From DATJXG01 sp035500455 (GTDB taxonomy: Bacteria; Acidobacteriota; Terriglobia; Terriglobales; Acidobacteriaceae), in NCBI GenBank assembly GCA_035500455.1, contig DATJXG010000362.1, positions 1-11,493 of the forward strand: DNA of 11,493 nucleotides, given 5' to 3'. Under the pieces are notes generated by a model. That model had not been told where the DNA came from and searched no databases. It was given only the letters and a program-made list of their open reading frames with translations. Both the position numbers and the translations under genes were made by a program. Shown one piece after another: positions 5,830 through 11,493 of this stretch (the stretch's first letter is position 1; every line of letters starts with the position of its first letter).

Positions 5830-7343
5830 GGAAAGTTTATCGGAAGATGAGGCGATTTTCGGAAGGGTCAGAAGGAATCGTTCGGCTGCTGGCTGCCTTG
5901 GCGTTGCTGTTGTCGCTGGCCGCCCCGCTTGCAGCCTTCCAGCAACCAAACCCGGCAGACGGTTCCAGGCCGGCGGCCGCATCGCAAACGGAAGAACCGC
6001 CGCAAGCGGAAGAAAAGAAGATCTCGCCGCAGCAGGCTGAGGAACTTTTCCGCTCCATCGACGAGATTCTGGAATTCTCCAGCAAAGATACGGGCTTTCC
6101 CATCAAGGGCAAGGTCAAGCGCCGCCTCATCAGCCGCGATGAAGTCGTCGAATACCTCACCAAGCACATGAACGAAGACGAGGACTCGAAGCGCTTGCAG
6201 CGCTCCGCCCTGGTGTTGAAGAAATTCGGCCTCATCCCGCGCGACTTCGACCTGCAAAAATTCCTGGTGGCTCTGCTCAAGGAGCAGGTGGCGGGATTCT
6301 ACGATCCCAAAACCAAGACCGTGAACCTGCTGGACTGGTTGGGGGCCGAGCAGCAAAAGCCGGTGCTGGCCCACGAACTCACGCATGCCCTGCAGGACCA
6401 GTCATTCGGACTGGAGAAGTGGATGAACGCCGGAGCCGCCGATCTGGACAGCAAGAAAGACCTGACCTCCGACGACATCGAGAGCGACGAACTCAGCGCC
6501 GCCCGCCAGGCGGTGGTCGAAGGCCAGGCCATGGTCACGCTGATCGACTACATGCTGGCTCCGGCCGGCCGCTCACTGGTGAATTCGCCGGATGTAGCCC
6601 AGGCCCTGAAGGAGGGCATGCTGGCCGGCACGGCGGACTCGACCGTCTTTCACGACGCCCCCATCTTTCTGAAAGAAGCGCTCACCTTCCCTTATCGCTA
6701 CGGCCTGGACTTTGAAGCGGCGCTGCTGACCGCGGGCGGCAAGCAGAAGGCCTTTGCCGGGGCCTTCGCCGATCCCCCGCGCACCACTCGGCAGATTATG
6801 CAGCCGCAGACCTATCTCACCGGCGAGAAGATTCCGCCCATGAACCTGCCCGACTTCAAGGCGATTTTCCGGAATTACGATCGCTTTGACGTCGGCGCTA
6901 TGGGCGAGTTCGACGTAGCTTTGCTGCTCGATCAGTATGACAGCGTAGCCACCTCGCACCGGCTGTATCCCTTCTGGCGCGGCGGCTACTACTATGCGGC
7001 GCGGCCCAAAGGCGATGCCGCGGCTCCATTGGCTCTGCTCTATGTGTCGCGCTGGAGCGACGCCGATTCCGCCGCCCAGTTCGCGGCGATCTATGCGCAG
7101 TCGCTGAGCAAGCGCTACCAGAAGGCCCGGGAAGCCGTGGCGGATGGCGCCAAGCCGCCGGAACTCGCGCCCCCCGAGAAGACCATGGAGAAGCTGACTG
7201 GCCAGCACACCTGGCTGACCGAGGAGGGGCCGGTGGTCATCGAAGTGAAAGATGACAGGGTGATGATCACCGAGAGCCTCGACCCGCAAGCCACAGAGGA
7301 AGCGGAAAAAGAACTGTTCCCGGCGGTGGCAGCAGCAAAGTAA
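5826..7343 (+). CDS. Exported HExxH zinc-metallopeptidase-like protein, family unassigned
   Basis: This is a 505-residue protein with an N-terminal signal peptide or anchor (hydrophobic about residues 21-37, ending near LAAF), so it probably acts in the periplasm or outside. A polar stretch rich in Gln, Glu and Ala follows. The core carries AHELTHALQDQSF with a zinc-binding HELTH motif at about 183-187, preceded by GFYDPKTKTVNLL. About 45 residues later VVEGQAMVTLIDYML offers a Glu (about 232) that could be the third ligand, as in gluzincin-type proteases. I do not recognise the C-terminal half, which has few repeats and no membrane helix. Substrate is unknown. TTG at 5826 has GAGGA seven bases upstream; ATG at 5847 is the alternative and would shorten the product by seven residues. 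Nonamer repeats flank the gene on both sides. The metallopeptidase call is likely; the family is not determined. Confidence 0.78.
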   Translation: MRKVYRKMRRFSEGSEGIVRLLAALALLLSLAAPLAAFQQPNPADGSRPAAASQTEEPPQAEEKKISPQQAEELFRSIDEILEFSSKDTGFPIKGKVKRRLISRDEVVEYLTKHMNEDEDSKRLQRSALVLKKFGLIPRDFDLQKFLVALLKEQVAGFYDPKTKTVNLLDWLGAEQQKPVLAHELTHALQDQSFGLEKWMNAGAADLDSKKDLTSDDIESDELSAARQAVVEGQAMVTLIDYMLAPAGRSLVNSPDVAQALKEGMLAGTADSTVFHDAPIFLKEALTFPYRYGLDFEAALLTAGGKQKAFAGAFADPPRTTRQIMQPQTYLTGEKIPPMNLPDFKAIFRNYDRFDVGAMGEFDVALLLDQYDSVATSHRLYPFWRGGYYYAARPKGDAAAPLALLYVSRWSDADSAAQFAAIYAQSLSKRYQKAREAVADGAKPPELAPPEKTMEKLTGQHTWLTEEGPVVIEVKDDRVMITESLDPQATEEAEKELFPAVAAAK

Positions 7344-7457
7344 CTCGGCGCCCTCGGCGGCGTTCCTCAGCGATCTCGGCGTTTTAAGGTTCTTGCCGGC
7401 GGCGGCAAAAATCTTAAATCGCCCAGGACGCCAAGAACCGCCGTCGGGAACGCAGAG
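7344..7457. repeat. Nonamer repeat, copy 2: 114-base inverted-repeat element
   Basis: Two 45-base arms (7344-7388 and 7413-7457) face each other across a 24-base spacer. Each arm, read toward the spacer, is two 9-base units, a 4-base interruption, two more 9-base units and TTAAG. Left: CTCGGCGCC, CTCGGCGGC, GTTC, CTCAGCGAT, CTCGGCGTT. Right, on the other strand: CTCTGCGTT, CCCGACGGC, GGTT, CTTGGCGTC, CTGGGCGAT. The inner 30 bases of the arms agree at 22 positions. The spacer itself holds a small hairpin (TTGCCG and CGGCAA, 7393-7408). The element starts directly after the metallopeptidase stop codon. Confidence 0.7.
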
Positions 7458-7492
7458 AGAAGCCCGATCGCTGTGGGACTGCTGCGGTTCTG

Positions 7493-7498
7493 TATAAT
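7493..7498 (+). promoter_or_regulatory. Probable -10 box (TATAAT) for mtnP
   Basis: A perfect TATAAT lies 62 bases before the mtnP start, in otherwise GC-rich DNA. No good -35 hexamer is visible at the expected distance (the region is CTGTGG-like). Transcription would start near 7505, giving a leader of roughly 55 bases. It is followed at once by an imperfect tandem repeat (7498-7532). Confidence 0.5.
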
Positions 7499-7532
7499 CT
7501 GCAATTCGTCATAGTCTGCAAACTCGTCAGTG
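7498..7532. repeat. Imperfect 17/18-base tandem repeat in the mtnP leader
   Basis: TCTGCAATTCGTCATAG (7498-7514) is followed directly by TCTGCAAACTCGTCAGTG (7515-7532). The shared core is TCTGCAA, then TCGTCA after a 1-2 base offset. Its place just downstream of the -10 box would suit an operator, but two degenerate copies are weak evidence. Confidence 0.4.
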
Positions 7533-7547
7533 CAAAACTGAAATTCC

Positions 7548-7553
7548 GGGGAG
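7548..7553 (+). promoter_or_regulatory. Ribosome binding site for mtnP (GGGGAG)
   Basis: GGGGAG ends seven bases before the TTG at 7561. It supports that rare start codon, and the protein begins directly with the family's N-terminal strand (AEIGIIGGSGLY), so no alternative start is needed. Confidence 0.7.
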
Positions 7554-7560
7554 ACGATTC

Positions 7561-8424
7561 TTGTCGCAAGCGGAAATCGGCATTATCGGTGGCAGCGGGC
7601 TGTACTCCATGCCCGGCCTCACCGATGTGCGGGAACTCAGGCAGCAAACCCCCTTTGGCGATCCTTCCGACGTATTCGTTCTGGGCACGCTCGAAGGCCG
7701 CAAAGTGGCCTTTCTGGCGCGCCACGGCCGCGGCCACCGCATCCTGCCCACCGAGCTGAACTTTCGCGCCAATATCTTCGCCTTCAAGCAGTTGGGGGTG
7801 GAGCGCATCATATCGGTCTCGGCCGTGGGCTCGCTCAAGGAGGAACACAAGCCGCTGGAGTTCGTGATTCCCGATCAGTTTTTTGACCGCACCCGGCATC
7901 GCATCGACACTTTTTTCGGCGATGGACTGGTGGCGCACATCTCTTTTGCCGATCCAGTGTGCGGGGAACTATCGAAGGTCGTGGAGGCGGCCTGCGCCAA
8001 AGCCGGCGTTACCGGCAAACGCGGCGGCACATATTTGTGCATGGAGGGGCCACAGTTTTCCACCAAAGCGGAATCTAATGTGTACCGCAGTTGGGGAATG
8101 GACGTGATCGGCATGACCAACCTGCAGGAGGCCAAGCTGGCGCGCGAGGCGGAGATTTGCTACGTCACCGTGGCCATGGTCACCGACTACGATTGCTGGC
8201 ATCCGCACCATGATGCCGTCACCGTCGATCAGGTCGTAGCCGTGCTGCTGAAGAATGCCGAGAATGCCGCCAAAGTTGTGCGCGAGACCGTGGCCGCCAT
8301 GCCCAAGAACCGAAGCTGCAAATGCGGCTCAGCCCTGGCCCACGCCCTGCTGACTGAGCGCGACAAGATTCCCGCAGCCACGAAGCAGAAGCTGGCGCTG
8401 ATCGTCGGCAAATATCTGGCGTAG
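7561..8424 (+). CDS. mtnP: S-methyl-5'-thioadenosine phosphorylase
   Basis: This cytoplasmic enzyme phosphorolyses 5'-methylthioadenosine, the by-product of polyamine and related synthesis, to adenine and 5-methylthioribose 1-phosphate. The 287 residues cover the whole family fold. Visible motifs are the phosphate-site IIGGSGLY (residues 6-13), ARHGRGHRILPTELNFRANI (about 54-73), SAVGSL, MEGPQFSTKAES (about 161-172), IGMTNLQEAKLAREAEICY, and the TDYDCW segment whose two Asp residues contact the adenine in the human enzyme (Asp220, Asp222). A C-terminal Cys-Lys-Cys (253-255) recalls the CXC motif of archaeal homologues. It starts at TTG with a good Shine-Dalgarno and has its own TATAAT box. 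Substrate preference between methylthioadenosine, adenosine and methylthioinosine cannot be settled by eye. No mtnA or other salvage gene is in the window. Confidence 0.93.
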   Translation: MSQAEIGIIGGSGLYSMPGLTDVRELRQQTPFGDPSDVFVLGTLEGRKVAFLARHGRGHRILPTELNFRANIFAFKQLGVERIISVSAVGSLKEEHKPLEFVIPDQFFDRTRHRIDTFFGDGLVAHISFADPVCGELSKVVEAACAKAGVTGKRGGTYLCMEGPQFSTKAESNVYRSWGMDVIGMTNLQEAKLAREAEICYVTVAMVTDYDCWHPHHDAVTVDQVVAVLLKNAENAAKVVRETVAAMPKNRSCKCGSALAHALLTERDKIPAATKQKLALIVGKYLA

Positions 8425-8428
8425 AATC

Positions 8429-8444
8429 CGGCAGGCGCCTGCCG
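8429..8444 (+). terminator. Palindrome after mtnP, possible terminator
   Basis: CGGCAGGCGCCTGCCG is a perfect 16-base palindrome starting five bases after the mtnP stop. Folded, it makes a six-pair stem with a GCGC loop. A T-rich run (CTTTCTTT, 8453-8460) begins nine bases later, too far for a textbook terminator. Confidence 0.35.
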
Positions 8445-8452
8445 AGGCTCGA

Positions 8453-8539
8453 CTTTCTTTGCGTCCTTTGCCATCTTTGCGGTGAGTCATAACCGCAATG
8501 ATCGCAAAGGATGCAAAGAAGAACACAAAGACGCAAATC
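8453..8539. repeat. Nonamer repeat, copy 3: 31-base inverted repeat plus extra units
   Basis: The left arm (8453-8483) ends with units CTTTGCGTC, CTTTGCCAT and CTTTGCGGT. An 8-base loop (8484-8491) separates it from the right arm (8492-8522), which carries ACCGCAATG, ATCGCAAAG and GATGCAAAG. The arms agree at 26 of 31 positions. After AAG, two more units (AACACAAAG, ACGCAAATC) extend to 8539. It could fold into a long hairpin. Together with the palindrome and the heptamer array it fills most of the 242-base gap between mtnP and the kinase. Confidence 0.75.
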
Positions 8540-8616
8540 GCTTTCCTCCTGGCGTCATCACCGGCTGTGCCGGAGGGGAAACAGTTCAGGTCAACGCCGC
8601 ACTTCTTGTGCGAGAA

Positions 8617-8652
8617 CCAGTTGTCAGTTTCCGGTTCCCAGTTCTCAGTTGG
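8617..8652. repeat. Heptamer array C (CAGTTNN units), inverted copy of array B
   Basis: After a leading C, the units are CAGTTGT, CAGTTTC, CGGTTCC, CAGTTCT and CAGTTGG, ending 14 bases before the kinase start. Bases 8617-8650 match the reverse complement of 5146-5179 at 31 of 34 positions, including most of the variable unit-end dinucleotides, so this is a copied element and not merely similar composition. The array's end runs into GGAG (8651-8654), the only Shine-Dalgarno-like sequence for the kinase. Confidence 0.8.
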
Positions 8653-8666
8653 AGTTACCTCTCGAT

Positions 8667-9590
8667 ATGAGCATCGTGGTGGTCGGTTCCGTAGCCTTCG
8701 ACTCGGTCACAACCCCTTCCGGGCATGTGGAGGGCGTACTCGCCGGCGCTGCCACCTACTTCGCTCTCGCCGCAAGCTATTTCACCCAGGTGCGCGTGGT
8801 CGCGGTCGTGGGAGATGACTTCACCGTGGAACACGAAGCCGTCTTCAAGAAGCGCGGCATCGAGATCAGCGGCATCGAACGCTCGAAGGGGAAAACTTTC
8901 CGTTGGGGCGGCCATTATTCGGACAACCTCAACGAAGCCAAAACCGACTACACCGAGCTGAACGTATTCGAAAGCTTTCAACCGCACATCCCCGCCGCCT
9001 ACAAAGACTCCAGATTTCTCTTTCTCGCCAACATTCACCCCACGCTGCAGGCGCAGGTGGCGCGCGAGATGAACGGCGTCCGCTTCACCGGCGGCGACAC
9101 CATGAATTACTGGATCAAGTCCACCCCAGCCGAACTCCGGGAGACGCTGAAACTGGTCAACGTGCTGCTGATCAACGACACCGAAGCCAAGATGATCGCC
9201 AACGAGACCAATCTGCCGCGCGCCGCGCAGAAGGTGCTGGCGCTGGGCCCCAAAGCCCTGGTCATCAAACATGGAGAATACGGCGCCACGATTTTCTTTC
9301 GCGAGGGCGCCTTCGGGATCGGCAAGCATCCTTTCCGCGCCCCCACCCTGCCCATCGACGAAGTAAAGGATCCCACCGGCGCCGGCGATTCGTTTGCCGG
9401 CGGCTTTATGGGATACATTGCTTCGCAGGAAGATCTCAATCGCGAAGTGCTGAAGCGCGCTTTATTCTACGGCGGCGTCATGGGATCATTTGCCGTAGAA
9501 CGCTTCGGCACCGAGCGGCTGCAGTCGCTGACCCGCGACGAGATTGACGCCCGCTTCCAGATCTTCCGCGAACTGACGCACCTGGAATGA
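8667..9590 (+). CDS. PfkB (ribokinase)-family kinase, substrate unknown
   Basis: This 307-residue cytoplasmic kinase belongs to the PfkB/ribokinase superfamily, which phosphorylates sugars or nucleosides with ATP. The N-terminus IVVVGSVAFDSVTTPSG is the first strand and substrate-loop region. AGAATYFALAASYF and VRVVAVVGDDF are the usual early motifs. The C-terminal signature DPTGAGDSFAGGF holds the anion-hole GAG (238-240) and catalytic base Asp241. RWGGHYSDNLNEAKTDYTEL (about 74-93) would form part of the lid. Adenosine kinase would suit the mtnP neighbour, and a sugar kinase would suit the glycosyltransferase that follows; neither is proven. The ATG at 8667 is chosen because the protein fold begins there; the upstream in-frame extension to 8511 translates repeats. 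Only a weak GGAG 12 bases upstream is seen. It overlaps the next gene by ATGA, implying coupling. Confidence 0.87.
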   Translation: MSIVVVGSVAFDSVTTPSGHVEGVLAGAATYFALAASYFTQVRVVAVVGDDFTVEHEAVFKKRGIEISGIERSKGKTFRWGGHYSDNLNEAKTDYTELNVFESFQPHIPAAYKDSRFLFLANIHPTLQAQVAREMNGVRFTGGDTMNYWIKSTPAELRETLKLVNVLLINDTEAKMIANETNLPRAAQKVLALGPKALVIKHGEYGATIFFREGAFGIGKHPFRAPTLPIDEVKDPTGAGDSFAGGFMGYIASQEDLNREVLKRALFYGGVMGSFAVERFGTERLQSLTRDEIDARFQIFRELTHLE

Positions 9591-11215
9591 AAACCCTGAA
9601 GAATTCAGCCGCCCCCGGCTGGCCCCGTGAAACTGCGCTGCTGGGGCAGATCGCCGCCTGCGTCGCGGTTCTTTCCTTCTTCTACTATTTTCAGCATGGC
9701 GAGATATTGCTCTATGGCGATGCGGTGGCCCACATCAACATCGCGCGCCGCGTATTCGATTCGCGCACTCCCGGCTTGCTGCAGCTCGGCACGGTGTGGC
9801 TGCCCTTGCCCCACTTGTTGATGATCCCTTTCATCGTCGCGGACTGGATGTGGGAAACGGGATTCGGCGCTTCGATACCTTCGCTCGCCTCGTACGTGCT
9901 CGCCGTGCTCGGCATATTCCGCCTGCTGCGCGGGGCACTCCGTTCTGAGCAGGAATCCGGCGCCCGCATCGCTGCCTGGATGGCGGTCGTGATCTTCGCC
10001 ACGAATCCCAACCTCATCTACCTGCAAACCACCGCGATGACCGAGCCGCTCTACCTGGCGCTGTTCATCTGGGCGATGGTGTACTTCGCGGAGTTTGTGC
10101 GGGAGGCACGTGAGACGCGCTCCTCCTCAGCATTGACGCGATGCGGCCTCTGCCTGGCCGCCGCCTGCTTCACCCGCTACGACGGATGGTTCCTAGCCGT
10201 GATCATTGGAGCCGCCGTGCTGGTCATATTCTGGTCGCGGCGGTCCCCGCCGCGAAGCTGGCGGCCTCTTATACGGTTCGCCCTGCTCGCCGCCTTCGCG
10301 CCCATCCTCTGGCTCGCCTACAACGCCGCGGTGTATCGCAATCCCCTGGAATTTGCCAACGGACCGTATTCAGCGAAGGCGATTGAGCAGAAGACCTCGG
10401 TGCCCGGCTTCCCTCCCCATCCCGGCACAGACGCTCCCTTGACCGCCGCCAGTTATTTTCTGAAAGCCGGCGAACTCACCATGCTGGGAAGCAACTGGGA
10501 CCGCCTATGGCTGGCCATCGCGATTGCCGGCACCGCGGTGGTGCTGATTTTCGAGCGCGGCCTGTGGCCGCTGCTGCTGCTGTGGACGCCGCTGCCTTTC
10601 TATACTCTTTCGATCTCCTACGGCGGAGTGCCCATCTTCATTCCGCCGTGGTGGCCGTTTTCCATCTACAACGCTCGCTATGGAGTGGAATTGCTGCCTG
10701 CGTTCGCGGCATTCACCGCAGTCAGCGTGTTTTTCCTGATGAAGCGGATTCCCGGGCGAAAGGCGGCAATCGCCGTCGTAGCGGGAGCGCTCGCTCTCAC
10801 CGCTTGCAGCTACGCTTTCGTCTGGCGCGAACAGCCGATCGCCTTTCGCGAAGGCTCGATCAACTCGCGCACCCGCATCGCCCTGGAGACCGCACTGGCC
10901 CGCAACCTGAGCATGCTTCCCCACGATTCCACCATTCTCATGTACCTCGGCGACCACGGCGGCGCCCTGCAACGCGCCGGAATCCCGCTGCGGCGCGTGA
11001 TCTACGAAGGCAACCACCGCTCCTGGAAGCAGCCCACCGACCCCGACGGCTTATGGGAGCGCGCTCTGGCAGATCCGGCGAAGTACGCGGATTACGTTAT
11101 CGCAATTCAGGGAGATGCCGTCTCGACCGCCGTGGACCGGCAGCACTTCACAGCTCTCGCGGTAATCCACGTAACCGGCCAGCCGCCAGCGACGATTTAT
11201 GCCACTCACGAGTGA
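9587..11215 (+). CDS. Polytopic GT-C-type membrane glycosyltransferase-like protein
   Basis: This is a 542-residue inner-membrane protein with about ten to eleven hydrophobic segments between residues 18 and 410, then a soluble tail of about 125 residues. The first external loop has YGDAVAHINIARRVFD with Asp45, the place of the catalytic Asp in GT-C enzymes (GT39/PMT/ArnT-like), which move a sugar from a polyprenyl-phosphate donor. TEPLYLALFIWAMVYFAEF and FTRYDGWFLAVI also fit this superfamily. The tail contains STILMYLGDHGGALQRAG and HRSWKQPTDPDGLWERAL and would lie on the periplasmic side in known relatives. Donor and acceptor are unknown. The ATG sits inside the kinase stop (ATGA), so the pair is almost certainly co-translated. 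No other envelope-sugar genes are visible. The GT-C class is likely; no gene name is justified. Confidence 0.75.
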   Translation: MKTLKNSAAPGWPRETALLGQIAACVAVLSFFYYFQHGEILLYGDAVAHINIARRVFDSRTPGLLQLGTVWLPLPHLLMIPFIVADWMWETGFGASIPSLASYVLAVLGIFRLLRGALRSEQESGARIAAWMAVVIFATNPNLIYLQTTAMTEPLYLALFIWAMVYFAEFVREARETRSSSALTRCGLCLAAACFTRYDGWFLAVIIGAAVLVIFWSRRSPPRSWRPLIRFALLAAFAPILWLAYNAAVYRNPLEFANGPYSAKAIEQKTSVPGFPPHPGTDAPLTAASYFLKAGELTMLGSNWDRLWLAIAIAGTAVVLIFERGLWPLLLLWTPLPFYTLSISYGGVPIFIPPWWPFSIYNARYGVELLPAFAAFTAVSVFFLMKRIPGRKAAIAVVAGALALTACSYAFVWREQPIAFREGSINSRTRIALETALARNLSMLPHDSTILMYLGDHGGALQRAGIPLRRVIYEGNHRSWKQPTDPDGLWERALADPAKYADYVIAIQGDAVSTAVDRQHFTALAVIHVTGQPPATIYATHE

Positions 11216-11272
11216 GCTGCATCTCTACGCACACACAGGGTCCTTCGCGTTGCCGTGTCTTTGTCGAATACA

Positions 11273-11383
11273 GGCGCGGGCGTCTCCTCGGCTTCGCTCG
11301 AGGCAGGCTCTCGCCCGTGCGTGAGCGGCAAGAATTATGGGCGATTCCCAACCGGGGGACACACGGGCGGGGACGCCCGCGCC
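11273..11383. repeat. Nested inverted-repeat element
   Basis: Outer arms GGCGCGGGCGTC (11273-11284) and GACGCCCGCGCC (11372-11383) are perfect 12-base reverse complements. Inside them GCCCGTG (11313-11319) pairs with CACGGGC (11362-11368). The left half also has a small hairpin, CCTCG (11286-11290) with CGAGG (11299-11303). The whole could fold as a branched stem of about 111 bases. It lies about 60 bases after the glycosyltransferase stop and contains no credible gene. It could be a REP- or MITE-like dispersed element. Confidence 0.6.
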
Positions 11384-11493
11384 CACAATCCCCCCTCCGC
11401 GTATCCCTTCGGTTACCGCTGCCCAGCCCGGAACCCCCACATTCCGATGGTAAAATCAAACATTCCCCCGCATCAATGCAGGCGTCGCAGGGC

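Noticed and set aside
7393..7408. Small hairpin TTGCCG/CGGCAA considered as an intrinsic terminator for the metallopeptidase gene.
   Set aside because: It is followed on the plus strand by A residues, not T residues, and is better seen as the spacer of the larger inverted element.
8498..8818. A plus-strand frame of about 106 codons and neighbouring small frames in the mtnP-kinase gap.
   Set aside because: Their N-terminal parts translate the nonamer and heptamer repeats (AKDAKKNTK, LSVSGSQFSV) and they then run out of frame into the kinase gene.
11451..11493. TAAAAT at 11451 and an ATG at 11476 that might begin a further plus-strand gene.
   Set aside because: Only six codons are visible, there is no Shine-Dalgarno before the ATG and no -35 hexamer, so nothing supports a gene beyond chance.

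Overview
The window is GC-rich, Gram-negative chromosomal DNA with ordinary housekeeping content. My best guess is an acidobacterium or a close relative. That is an inference from the Tol-Pal gene order, the Pal architecture with a proline-flanked Ig-like insert, the use of GTG and TTG starts, and the FRAKRG-type intergenic repeat. A 16S or marker-gene search would be needed to confirm it.

Layout. Positions 1-5147 (+) hold a Tol-Pal envelope cluster in canonical order: tolQ (5' end outside the window), tolR, a TolA/TonB-type protein, tolB, pal and cpoB. TolQ and TolR form the proton-driven inner-membrane motor. The TolA/TonB protein carries its force across the periplasm. TolB and the lipoprotein Pal tie the outer membrane to peptidoglycan, and CpoB is the coiled-coil/TPR accessory protein. 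tolQ-tolR-tolA overlap one another. tolB, pal and cpoB are separated by gaps holding repeats or hairpins. Next come a small TPR protein on the minus strand (5259-5744) and, divergent from it, an exported HExxH zinc-metallopeptidase-like protein (5826-7343). 5'-methylthioadenosine phosphorylase (7561-8424) follows with its own TATAAT box and Shine-Dalgarno. A PfkB-family kinase (8667-9590) then overlaps by an ATGA junction a polytopic GT-C-type membrane glycosyltransferase-like protein (9587-11215). The last 278 bases contain no convincing gene but a nested palindromic element.

The most distinctive signal is in the gaps, not the genes. Two kinds of short periodic repeat recur. One is a 7-base unit of loose form YRGYTNN (after tolA, after cpoB, and before the kinase; the last two are 31/34 identical in inverted orientation). 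The other is a 9-base unit related to CTTTGCGNN ending in TTAA (5763-5793, 7344-7457, 8453-8539), two of whose sites form long inverted repeats. They abut stop codons and create false N-terminal extensions on three neighbouring reading frames. I found no CRISPR array, tRNA, rRNA, transposase or phage gene, and no gene cluster that I can defend as a new defence or biosynthetic system.
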